Source: Pleodorina starrii (taxonomy: Eukaryota > Chlorophyta > Chlorophyceae > Chlamydomonadales > Volvocaceae). Taken from it: a stretch of 64,000 nucleotides of DNA. This document shows positions 10,501 through 20,086 of the stretch, one piece after another; position 1 is the first letter of the stretch; every line of letters begins with the position of its first letter. Below the pieces are notes generated by a model. It saw nothing but the letters and a program-made list of their open reading frames with translations. It made no database searches and was not told where the DNA came from. The translations under genes and the position numbers were made by a program. Location: NCBI GenBank assembly GCA_030267565.1, contig BRXU01000003.1, forward strand, positions 1,472,001 to 1,536,000. Reading direction: 5' to 3'.

Positions 10501-13343
10501 AAGGCGGAAGTATGTGTCTTGCAGCAAGTGTGTGTGTTTTTCGGTCGGTGGCTGCTGCGGTCCGTGTCCTAGCGCGTTGTCCATGCATGCGCGGGAAGGA
10601 AGCCCGCGTCCGTCCGAAGGGGCAGCCCCCCCCATTGTGCACCGCACAGCTCCCGCAAGCCTCCCTGTCGTGTGCGCTCGGCGGCTCTCTCTCTTGGCGG
10701 CTCGCTGCATCTTCCTGCGACGCCAGCCGTTGCACCGCGACGCGATGGCGCCCAGACCGGCTGCCGATGCCGGTAACTCCACCGCACCCTTGCCTCGCGC
10801 ACACCCCCACCCCCCTTATACACACACGCACACACCCTTTCGCTTGTGCTGTCTCGACGGCCTGGTCTGGGTCGCTTTCCTGGCCCCCTCGCCGCAGTTT
10901 TGGCTTCGCCTTTGCTCCTTCATTTCACGCCTATCCCACCTCTTTACCTCCTTCCCCGTATCGGTGAAACATGAATGCAACAGGACGGGCTATGACGGCA
11001 AGAAGGTGGACGTGTGGGCGGCGGGCGTGTTGCTGTACGTCATGCTGGTTGGCATGTTCCCCTTCGAGACGCAGGTGGGTTGAGGAGGGCGGAGGGAAGG
11101 TCATGAGGAGCACGTAGGTGGGCGAAGCGATGGAGGGTTGGGGGGTGGCGCTAGCGATACGACAAACCGAGGCGTGACGAAGGGTGGGTAATGAAAAGAG
11201 TACCGCAGCGGAGGGACGTAGGCGACTGGGCCCCTACTCCGGACGCGGCTTGTTCGCTCCCAGGCCCCATACATGTCCAGATCCTGACCATCCACCAGCT
11301 GCCGCGTACATTCCTAGCGCCACCCTCCCCCCAGGGCTAACCTCGCATACCACTCGAACGACCCCTCCCCCCCACGCGCGCACCTCCTTCCCTTCCCTTC
11401 CCCCACCCAGCAGGACGACAACTTCAACAACACGGCCGGTCTGTACGACATTTGGCTGCAGCAGATCAAGACCAGCTGGCGGGACGTGCCGAACAACACC
11501 TCGGCCGCCGCCAAGCTGACCCCCGAGCTCAAGGACCTGCTGGACCGCATGTTTGACGTGAAGCAGGTGGGGCCTGGGGGCTACGGCAGTGGGGGCGTGG
11601 GGGGGGGCAGCGAGGTGGCCGGGGTAGGTAGGGAGAGAGGCGTGAGCGGAGCGTTTACGCCCGCTCGTGTTTACGCCAGGTATGTTATGGAGTGGGTACT
11701 CTCCCTCTCTCTCGGTGTGCAGTTCTCCCATACGGCTTCTTTCTTTCTGGAGTTTCCGATTCGGCACACGGACAGACGACACATTCCTGGTTTCCTGCAT
11801 GCTTCCATTCTTTATACCCACCTCTCCCCCTCCCCCGCTGCGTCTTTATACCTTCATTCTCTAACCCATCCTCTCTCATCCTCCCCCAAATCCTTTCCCA
11901 ACCCTCGTGCAGGAGAGCCGTGCCAGCATCGATACCATCAAGGCGCACCCCTGGTTCAACAGGCCGCTGCCGGAAAAGTACGAGGAGTCGCTCAAGGTAC
12001 GGCAGTATACGGCACCGCCTGAATCGGGCGTGGCTGGAAGCCAGCCACAGGATTAGTTAGGAACGCTGCCGCGGTTCGCATTCTCCGCCCGCGCTCGCTT
12101 CGCTCCGCTCCGCTCATTTTCTGACACCTCTCCTCCTCCTCCTCCCCCTCCTCGGCAGTGACTCATGTTTACATAAGGGAGCATATCACTCCCTGATCCC
12201 CCTCCTCCACCTCCCCCTCCGTCTCCTTCTCCGCTGCGAAATTCTCTTTATACCCCTCCTCCCCCTCTTCCCCCTCCTCCCCCTCCGTTGCGTTCCCTCG
12301 TCCCGGGCCGTTTTAATTACCCCCTCCTCCTCCTCGCCCTCCTCCCCCTCTTCCTCCTCCCCCTCCTCCTCCTCGCCCTCCCAGGAGCTTGAGGAGGAGC
12401 AGCAGATGATCGATGAGCAAGTGTCCAAGGGCGTGTTCCAGAGCGCGGAGAGGGACAAGGCCCTGGAGGTAGGGCGGCCGCTGGGCGGATGGGTGGGGAT
12501 GGGTGGGTGAGTGGCGCATCCCCGGGAAAAGGGGACGGGCGGGCAGGCTGGGTGAGGAAAGGGCGGGCGGTGGAGGGGGAGGAAAGGAAGCGAGCGCGCT
12601 GGCATGGCATCAACTGGTGGGACGGAACTCTGGACTACGTCTTTACCTACGGGACGCGCTTACGTCCGCTTGCGTTGCCTACGCGCCTCTGGCTGGCTGG
12701 GTTCCCTTTGGCTGGCTGGGTGCCCTTGAAGAGGCAGAGCGGCTATACCGGAGCTCGGTGGGAAACGAATCTCGGCGGCGCGCCCGCCCGCCCCCGACGG
12801 GCGGTCGCCCGAATAGACTTACAGTACCATTCCACACACACCCGTCCCTGGGGTGCGCGTCTCTTCCTGTGTGCTGTTTGCGTCCGCGTGCTGTTCTGTC
12901 GTCCGCCGGCAGCACAGCCAATAATTCCATCTCGGAAATCGCTCCTCCCCCAACCCGGCCCGGTTGGCGTTCACTTTGGTTACGGTATCCCGCCGGCTGG
13001 TTGCCCCAGCCCGCATGGCAACCAGCTCGATTGATTCACGCCTCCCAGCCTGGCGATCCCACCAGTCCCCACCCTGCCCGCCCCCACCCAACCCAACCCG
13101 ACCCAAACTAACCCGGCCCGACCCGACCCGTCCCAACCTGACCCAACCCGGCCCCACCCGACCCGTCCCGACCCGGCCCCACCCGATACGATCCGGCAGG
13201 CGCTTCTGGACCGCGCGGTGACGTCCGCGATGCCCACGGAGGAGATCACTCGCCTGAGCCTCTCCAAGATCAAGCGCGCGTACAGCATCCTCAAGGTCAA
13301 GGGCGGCGGCGCCGGCATGGCGGCCGTGGCGGAGGAGGAGTGA
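7586..13343 (+). CDS. SnRK2-like Ser/Thr protein kinase, 9 exons, complete
   Basis: Protein kinase of the plant SnRK2/CaMK-like type. Exons are 7586-7964, 8231-8327, 8895-9033, 9659-9729, 10984-11074, 11411-11566, 11913-11996, 12385-12468 and 13200-13343; all junctions are GT-AG with matching phases, giving 414 aa. The exon 6 acceptor is CAG-CAG, so it could start 3 nt later. Visible motifs are the Gly loop [11 protein letters not shown] (50-60), VAIK with Lys74, HRDLKLDN (Asp177 catalytic), DFG (197-199), GTPEYMGPE (216-224, with Gly instead of the usual Ala in APE), DVWAAGV, and the subdomain XI region [11 protein letters not shown]. The N-terminus MGACCSQ has Gly2 and two Cys, a typical N-myristoylation plus palmitoylation site, suggesting membrane attachment. 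The C-terminal 70 residues are charged and helical. Introns carry R1, R2 and R3 modules. The kinase call is certain; the SnRK2 subgroup is likely. Confidence 0.93.
8750..8790 (+). repeat. R3 repeat, full
   Basis: GCAGTGCCTCAT, a TATATA spacer, then GGAGCATATCACTCCCT. It is followed 24 bp later by an R2 copy, making a composite of about 100 bp that ends 44 bp before kinase exon 3. Confidence 0.75.
8814..8850 (+). repeat. R2 repeat, full
   Basis: Nearly identical to the copy at 2108, sharing CTCCGGCCTATACGTGGAT. Second half of the R3-R2 composite in kinase intron 2. Confidence 0.75.
9536..9613 (+). repeat. 18-bp tandem repeat, about 4 copies
   Basis: Unit CCCGGACAACTCCCACTT, repeated with small changes in kinase intron 3. 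It leads into an R1-like GCTGCGGTATC core (about 9618-9632) and the C-rich tract before exon 4. Confidence 0.75.
11195..11225 (-). repeat. R1 repeat, partial
   Basis: Reverse GTACCGCAGCGGAGGGACG core in kinase intron 5, antisense to the kinase. Confidence 0.5.
12155..12196 (+). repeat. R3 repeat, full
   Basis: GCAGTGACTCAT, an ACATAA spacer, then GGGAGCATATCACTCCCTGA, in kinase intron 7. An R1 copy follows within about 20 bp. Confidence 0.75.
12217..12258 (+). repeat. R1 repeat joined to R3
   Basis: CCGTCTCCTTCTCCGCTGCG followed by AAATTCTCTTTATACCCC, almost the same as the copies near 13997 and 61246. With the R3 copy at 12155 it forms an R3-R1 composite of about 100 bp. Confidence 0.75.
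13080..13196 (+). repeat. ACCCG-rich low-complexity tract
   Basis: Irregular repeats of CCCGACC and CCCAACC fill the end of kinase intron 8 right up to the exon 9 acceptor. They replace a normal T-rich polypyrimidine tract. A shorter similar tract is at about 2947-2980 in CPI1. Confidence 0.6.
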
Positions 13344-13996
13344 TCGCCGCGCAACACCACAAGGCCGGCGGAGGGCTGGCGGCCGGCGGAGGTTGCTGCG
13401 CGCGCGGCGGCGCGGGGCGCGTCTTGCCGGCCTCTGCTTAGCCCCACAGCCGCCTTCTCCCCAGGAGGCTGATCGGGTCACCCAGCCTCCGGAGTGGCCT
13501 GATCCCGGGTCCCTAACGGACAACCCGGGGTACCGGTAGAGTCGTCCGGTAGAGACCCGGGATTGGCGGCGCGCGCTTGGGGCGTGACTGGAGGATGAGG
13601 AGGGGAAGGAGGAGCGGGAATTGCGGCGGTGTGGTGGTATCCGAGGGTTGTGTATGTGTGTGTGTGGCATGAACTGGCAATGGCGCAGCTCTAGGAAGGG
13701 AGTGGCGGCTGGGCGGCAGTGCTCCCTCCCCCCCTGGCTGCCCCCCCTGGCTGCGTCGGGAGTCTTTTGGCACGGGGGTCGTTGGAACCGGGTGGGCGTC
13801 CGTCGGGGCGTATACTTGGCGTGTGGCTTGTTGGACGGACGGGCGTCAGGGAACAGGCCGGATCGGAACAGGGCGGGGCCGGCAGGTCGGTGGGAGGTCT
13901 GGCTCGCGTGGCCCTGGCTGGGCGGCGGCTTGCCTGTGGGCACGACGACCCGATGAGGCCCGGCAGGTGTTGCCTGCTCGCCACCCCGCTCTTACG

Positions 13997-14050
13997 GGTC
14001 CGTTCGCTCACGCCGTCTCCTTCTCCGCTGCGAAATTTCGTTACACCCCG
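13997..14050 (+). repeat. R1 repeat, near full length
   Basis: CGTTCGCTCACGCCGTCTCC, then TTCTCCGCTGCG with an AAATTTCGTTACACCCC tail. It lies outside any called intron, in the 3' flank of the kinase. Confidence 0.7.
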
Positions 14051-14194
14051 CTCGTCCGGCTCTGCATCATCTTGGGGTCGTTAAGAGAAGTCTGCGGCGA
14101 GGCAGCTGCTGACAGTGCCGGCAGGGCGGCAGTGCGCCTAATGGTGGCAGTGCCGGCACGTGACAGTTGCCGGCATGGCCGCAGTGCGCCTCAC

Positions 14195-14199
14195 TGTAA
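14195..14199 (+). terminator. Candidate TGTAA poly(A) signal of the kinase gene
   Basis: First TGTAA noticed downstream of the kinase stop, about 850 nt away. This is consistent with long algal 3' UTRs, but it is only a pentamer. Confidence 0.3.
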
Positions 14200-15827
14200 C
14201 TCCCGCATCCGAATGGTGGGGGCCTCTGGCCGCGCTGCGCTGCGGAGCGTGCGGACACACGCGGCCGGTGCGGCAGTGGCGCCAGGTCGAGCGAGAGGTA
14301 GGACAGTAGGACACGGTGTGTGCTTTCCTCATTGAGGACTTCAGGACCCCGGTTCAAGTCGCCTGGATGGCGGAACGTTTGAGCGGAAGGGAGGGGAAGG
14401 CGGCCTGCCTCACCGAGCTGGGTGTAGGGGGAGGAGAAGATGCGGATCCCGCCCGCGCCGGGAGGGGAACTGCGCTGCCGGCGCGGCTCAATACCGTAAT
14501 GGGGCCGCATGTTTGGCTGGCGGTGCTCTCGGAAGGGCGACTGGGTGTGCGGCTGACCCGATTCAGGCATGTGGTGGTGGTGGTGGCGGTGATTGCGGTG
14601 AGGAGAAGCAAAGCGGACTTCGAGTTCAGACGCCGCATTGCATCATGGACTGTGTCTGGTACTCGAGGTGTGGCGTCGGGAGGTCGGGACTGAGAAATGC
14701 TGCTGACATAATTGACTTGACTGCGGCTGGAAGGGCGCGGCGGCGGTCGAAGCGCGATGCTGGAGGCGAATGGGGGGAGGGCCCGGCGCCGGCGGCGGGT
14801 TCCTGGTTGCTGACCCCCTCCTTGGGGTCTGATGGACGTTTGACAATGAATTGGTGTCGTCATGTATGCAATCGGTCTGGACAACTTGTACTGCACGTAG
14901 TTGTCCGCGCCGCGCCTTACCGTCCTGTCCGCGCAGCGCGAGAACTTGTGTGTGGTGGTTGCCAGCTTGCCGCGCCGCGGCAACTGCCCTGCTGGCGCGG
15001 TCGGGGTCTGCTGCGCCACCCCCAAAATTTACCACCCTCCCAGGCGACCAACTTACCGGCCTGACCGCTGTATCGCGACACGTTGAGCTTGTCGCTGTCT
15101 GGATTGTGTTCCCCTGCGCCTGGATATCTCTTCCCTATCCGCTGATGCCGGGTCCGGCCCGTCTTAATGCTGTGCTGCTATAAGTTGGCTGGGCCGACCG
15201 GTCGGCCCTTTGCCTGTCCCCACCGCACAACGTCGGGTGGCTGAGGCCTAAGGAGCTGCGGGCGACCAGCTCAACAGGCTGCTAGGGACATGTTGGGTCG
15301 GGCTTGGTTGGACTCATGTACCGTATGTTGTCGGGGGGTTCACTGAAGCAGTCAGCTGCGATGGGCGGGCGGGCACGGCGAGGGCGGGCCGGTTTCCGCG
15401 GCTGCGCTTGTCGGCTGCACCAGGGGAGAGGGGTCTACAACTCAGGTCGTTGTGACCGTTGGCCGGTCGTTAGGCCAAAAAGTCATCCTGCGACCCCTGG
15501 GCTGCACTCCGCCGCTGTCGGCCGACAAGAGGCCCTGTCCTCCCTGGTCCTCCCTGCTTGGTGGTCCGTCCCCGGTCCCCCCAATACACACACAAACACA
15601 CCTGGATGAGCGACTCGTAACGAAGACCGTGAACGAAGACGCTCACATAGGCTGCGGTACGCATCACAAGCGCTGCATCGCAACATAAGTCAAGGCCGCG
15701 CAGCTGAGCCCCTTTCTAATGAAGCAGTACGACAGTAAACAGCGCAACTGCTAACCGCAAGCAGTCAATCCAACAGAGTTAATTTGGGGTGATGTTGACC
15801 ATTTCATGATGACGCGTTGCTAGCAAT

Positions 15828-15835
15828 TATATAAA
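15828..15835 (+). promoter_or_regulatory. TATA-like box of the J-protein gene
   Basis: TATATAAA lies about 70 bp before the ATG at 15903, in a locally AT-rich patch. Spacing and sequence fit a core promoter with a short 5' UTR. Confidence 0.5.
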
Positions 15836-15902
15836 TTCGGTGGCAGCTTCTCCAGCAGCTTGTACTTATGCCGAGCCGTATACAGTGTGTTTGTAATTAT
15901 CG

Positions 15903-18880
15903 ATGAGTGATTTCTACAGAGTGCTGGGCGTGGAACCTGGAGCAAGTCAGGATGAAATCAAGGTCGCGTTTAGGAAGCTGGCGCTTCTGCACCATCCCGA
16001 CAGGCAAGTAAACCCTTGTGGGCCGGAGCTGCGTGCGGGAAAAAAATCCAATTGGCATCATTGCGCTGTAAGCAGGCACACGAATGCGGCCCGCCCGCAG
16101 CAGGAGGAAGCCGCTGCGAGGTTCAAGGTATGGTCCATGGAATGCCACGCTGCGGCACACCTGCGTGGTCAGGCCGGTCAGACAGGCGTGGCCCGGACGG
16201 CATTTTGCTTATGAACTCATACACCCATGCAGGCAATAACGGAAGCGTATGACGTGCTCACGGACGGTAAGCCCCATCCACCAACTCCCAACCCCTGGCC
16301 AACCGCCGGCCGGGGCCGACGGGCCCGTGTGAAAATTGCCGCCAGGAGCCGACTCCTCGACTTGGCGCATACTTGGCATGTCGAGGTTCACTGCGCCGTT
16401 GTTAGCGCAGGATGGACGAGGCTGGCAGACGCAGCAAAGCAGTCGCACGGTAGCTGCCCCCGGCAACCTCATCTTCCGCGCTTGCCCTACTCACTCCCGC
16501 GCCCTGGGGCAATCTCGAACCCCAACCCCTCAACACTCCCCCATGCAACGAGGGGTCGACCAGCCAGACGCAAACACACACACATCCCCTTGCACACACA
16601 TGCAACCCCCTCTCCATGCACTGTTCGCCGCGGCTGTGCCCAATGATGACCTCAAACAGATCGGAAACGCGCACAGTACGAGGCGTCCGTGCGTTACGGC
16701 GGCAGCAGCGGTTACGGCGCTAGTTACGGCGGCGGCGGCGCCGGCGGCGGCGGTGCACGCGGCCGGTACTACTCCTACGCCGACCACAACGTCAACACCG
16801 ACTGGGCACACAGCCGCTACTCCCAAACAGCAGAGCATGCCCGCGCGCGCATTTGTGAGTACCTGAGTACCTGCCTAAAATGCCGGTATGCATGTTTGTG
16901 TGTACCGGTATGAGCGTGTGGTCGGGTTGGGGGGGGAGTGGTAAGCAAAAATGTGAGTAATATATGTATATATATGTGTGTGTATAAGCGTGTGGTCTGT
17001 TTGGGGGATTAGATGGCTGCCATAGTGGGAGTGTGTGGCCTAGTGGGAGGGTGGCCTAGTGGGAGTGTGTGGCCTAGTGGGAGGGTGGCCTAGTGGGAGT
17101 GTGTGGCCTAGTGGGATGGTGCTTCGAACAACCATCCATCACGTGCCCACAAAACGAACCTGTCCGTCTCGCTCCGCCCCCAAGCCCGCAACGCCCCGCC
17201 CGCCTCCCTTTGGCCCTTTGGCCCCCCCTCCCTCCGCCCCCTTCGCCCCCAACCCCCAGCCTGGTTTCAGCAGCTGCAGCGGGCGGTGGGCGCTCGCAAG
17301 CTGGAGGCGGCTCTGACGCTGGCGGGTGTGGGGCTGCTGCTGTTCGGGGGTAACGCGGTGGAGGCGATCTGGACGGCGCGGAACCAGGGGGTGAGGAGGC
17401 GGGGGTGAGGGGTGAGGGGGGAGGCGGGAGGCGGGCTCGACGATGATGACAATTGGTATCTTGCTTGCGGCGAGGAGCCGGCGGCGGTTGGGAGGGTCGC
17501 TAAGAAGCGAGCGGCTTTTCGGAGTGTCGTGGAGGGCTTTTCTGTTTTGGTGGGCTAGGGGGGCTGGCTGCTACAGCCAGTGCCAATTTACCCACTGGCA
17601 CTTGAGAAAACCCCTTTCCCCCCCGCCCCCCCGCACCGTGGATAGCCCCCCGGCCCCGGTCTCTGACTCCCTCCGGAAGCCCCCCCGCACCGCCGCTCGC
17701 CTCTTCCCGGCTCCTTTCGCTCCCCCGCATACCCTTCCCTGCGCTTCCCTTGGCTCCATTTTGCTTTACCTTCTAAGTTTCTACGACCCCTGGTGCTACC
17801 TCACCCTGCCCCGTCCCGCCCCGCCCCTCGGCGCTTCCTTCCCGCCCCGCCCCGCCCCGCCCCGAACCCAGAAAAGCTTCGGCGACATGCAGGCCGCCAG
17901 GAGGGCCTCCACCGTAGCAGGAGGGACATCAGGAGGGCGGGGAGCGCGGGGAGGGTCAGGAGGAGCATCCGCTGACGGGGCGGGGGGCGGTGCTGAGGCG
18001 GCGGCGGCGCCCGCGGGCGGCAGTCGCCGGCCCAAGCCGTACAGTCCAGCGGTGGGTTGCACCTCCAGGTGGGCGGGCGGGGGCCTGGGGGCGGGAGGCG
18101 GGGGGGCGGGAGCGGAGAGGGGAGCCTGAGGGGAGGCGGAAGGCCGGGGACGGGAGGCGGGGGGCCGGGAGGAGCGGGAAGGGGCTTCTCGCAGGGGTTG
18201 CTTCTCGAGGTTGTTCGATCTCGCGGCGCCTCTGCCCCCCCATCATCCCTAACACTTACCAGCAGATTATGTACGAATGTACAGAAGTACAGGTGTACAT
18301 CTGTCAGCTTTCCTACTGGGCTGGGGGTTTCCATTTCCTACCCCCTCCAATCCCTACCGATCTCTCTTGGCAGGCACCGTATCTGCTCCGCACGTCAATC
18401 GTGCGCTGCCGTACTGCCCTGTCCATGTTGTTGCGCCGCGTCCCCCCTACACATACCCAATACACACACAGGCATAGCCCCGCCTCCTCGCTGCTGTCCA
18501 AGCAGCAGCGGCTGACGGGTGCGCTGCTGAGCGAGTCGGGTCAGCGGGGCAGACTGTTGGCGGAGATGCCGCTGGCGGAGTTCTTGGCGGAGGAGGAGCG
18601 AGCGTGCAGACAGCAGCAGCAGCAGGAGCAGGAGGGGCAGCAGGAGGGGCAACAGCTGGACCCACAACAGGGGGGAAAGCAGGAGGGGCCGCAGGAGGGG
18701 CAGCAGAGGCAGCAGGGGAAGAAACAGGGGCAGGATCAAGGGCAGGACCAGGGGCAGGCACAAGGGCAAAAGGAGCACGGGCAGGGGCGGGGGTACGTGT
18801 ATGTGGATCGGGCGGTGGTGCTGCCGGCGCCCAGTCCGCCGAGGCAGATGGCGGGGCACCGGCCGCCGGCGGTGGGATGA
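15903..18880 (+). CDS. J-domain protein with membrane segment and Gln-rich tail, 7 exons
   Basis: A DnaJ-type co-chaperone expected to stimulate an Hsp70. Exons are 15903-16007, 16101-16127, 16233-16266, 16660-16854, 17260-17390, 17872-18068 and 18472-18880; all phases agree, giving 365 aa. The J domain (about 1-65) starts [15 protein letters not shown], keeps the essential HPD in LLHHPDR, and has the helix III/IV residues [10 protein letters not shown] and RKRAQYEA. A Gly/Tyr-rich linker (about 67-90) follows. Residues about 135-155 are hydrophobic ([20 protein letters not shown]), suggesting one membrane-spanning helix. A Gly/Ala-rich region comes next, then a Gln/Gly-rich repeat tail (about 275-330). 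It lacks the zinc-finger and C-terminal domains of type I/II DnaJ, so it is type III. The last two exons are low-complexity, and their limits are less sure than the first five. Confidence 0.85.
17025..17116 (+). repeat. 34-bp tandem repeat in J-protein intron 4
   Basis: About 2.5 copies of a unit made of GTGGGAGTGTGTGGCCTA plus GTGGGAGGGTGGCCTA. Confidence 0.75.
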
Positions 18881-20086
18881 GTCAGGGGCGCTGCTGGGGG
18901 GCTGCTTGGAAGGAGGCTTTGGGCTTGAGGGTGGCGCGTGTGTAGTACGGTAACAGAGAGGGCAGAGAGGGCAGATAACGAACGGGACAGGATTGGGAAT
19001 GCTGGGGGTTAAGGAGAAGGAGCTGGCGGGGGGGGTTATCCACGCCTCCCCCCCGTTGGGGGGGAGCGCGGCGTGGATGGCGGGGGGGCGGAGAAGCGCG
19101 TGGGTGGAGAGGTTGGAGATGCAGATGGTGGGCCAAGGGTTGGAGTTGAGAGGGGTTGAGGTGTTTCACGCCGGCCAGGCTGCGCTGGGGGGGGGGACAC
19201 CAAGAGTTGGGGGTGTAGCTCTCTCACTTCGTCTCTTTGCTCGGAGCGCGCGATACCTTGTTGCGAACTTGATGTAGTCCTGGACAGGGCGCCTCTTCAT
19301 GATACAAATTGTCTGGTCCGAAGCAGTGCTGAATGCATTTGGCCTGCTCTCCGCTTCTATGGTTTATGGCGCTAAGGTAACATCCAGCACGGGCTGTACC
19401 GTACTCTGTGCAAAGCGAGTGCAGCATCGAGGCGCCGGCGCGGAGAGGGAATTGGTGTGGGAGTGCTGCAGGAACCATGCAGCGTTTCAGACGCAGCGGC
19501 CAGGGGAGGTCCTGCCACCCGGGTTCTCCGCTTCTCCCCGTGCGTCTACCTGGGCTGTCGGGCTTCCTAGTTACAATCAAGAACAGACAGTCGGGAAGGA
19601 CGTTTGAGGTTTGACCATGCAGTTGACCTAGGGAAAAGTACTGTCCAAGCTGAGCTGTCCTCTCATCGCACAGTCCTCTCCTCACACAGCTTAGGTGCAG
19701 CACCCGACAGCGGTTGGCGCCGTACTCGTTGGTGAAACCGGCCAGTTCCCAGTCTGCCTGGAGAGCTACTTGCGCGGCAAGCCGCGCACGAAAGCCATGC
19801 AGGAAAAAACTTACCGCGAAACCTGAAAGGAAATGGGGTCCACTCCAATTGGGATGCTCAATTCGTTACACGTTTGGGAGGCGCGACATAAGCCGGCTTG
19901 CCAATCCACAATTGTATAATAAACAAAGACATAACATCCTGCACAACGCTGGCGCGTTATATAGCAACGCGGTGCACAAATGGCGCGCTTCTGTCGTACG
20001 CACGTTTAGCGCAACTAAACTGGCGCGCATGACACACTTTTCAACTACGGGAATACCTTACAAAACCTGAGCCTAGCAAATTGAAA
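18881..20086. other. Intergenic, J-protein to phosphoesterase
   Basis: No firm gene. A plus-strand ATG at 19299 opens a short frame (MIQIVWSEAVLNAFG) and an overlapping minus-strand frame is also open; neither is recognised. The GC drops from about 19.7 kb onward, towards the phosphoesterase promoter. TATATA at 19958-19963 is a possible core element. Confidence 0.45.
19958..19963 (+). promoter_or_regulatory. TATA-like element before the phosphoesterase gene
   Basis: TATATA about 125 bp before the ATG at 20087, within the AT-richer region upstream. Confidence 0.3.

Larger units (their letters stand above)
13344..15902. other. Kinase 3' flank / J-protein 5' flank
   Basis: No convincing gene. 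It probably holds the long 3' UTR of the kinase (candidate poly(A) signal at 14195) and the promoter of the J-protein gene. A near full-length R1 copy is at 13997-14050. The open frames at about 14.35-15.06 kb on both strands overlap one another, lack clear ATG or splice context, and are not called. Confidence 0.5.

Noticed and set aside
14270..14365. GGTTCAAGTCG that looks like a tRNA T-loop
   Set aside because: The flanking bases do not pair into a T stem and no acceptor or anticodon arm could be built around it. No tRNA or rRNA gene was recognised anywhere in the window.
14354..15064. Overlapping frames on both strands of the kinase 3' flank
   Set aside because: Neither has a family, a clear start or splice sites; the region fits a long 3' UTR and promoter better.
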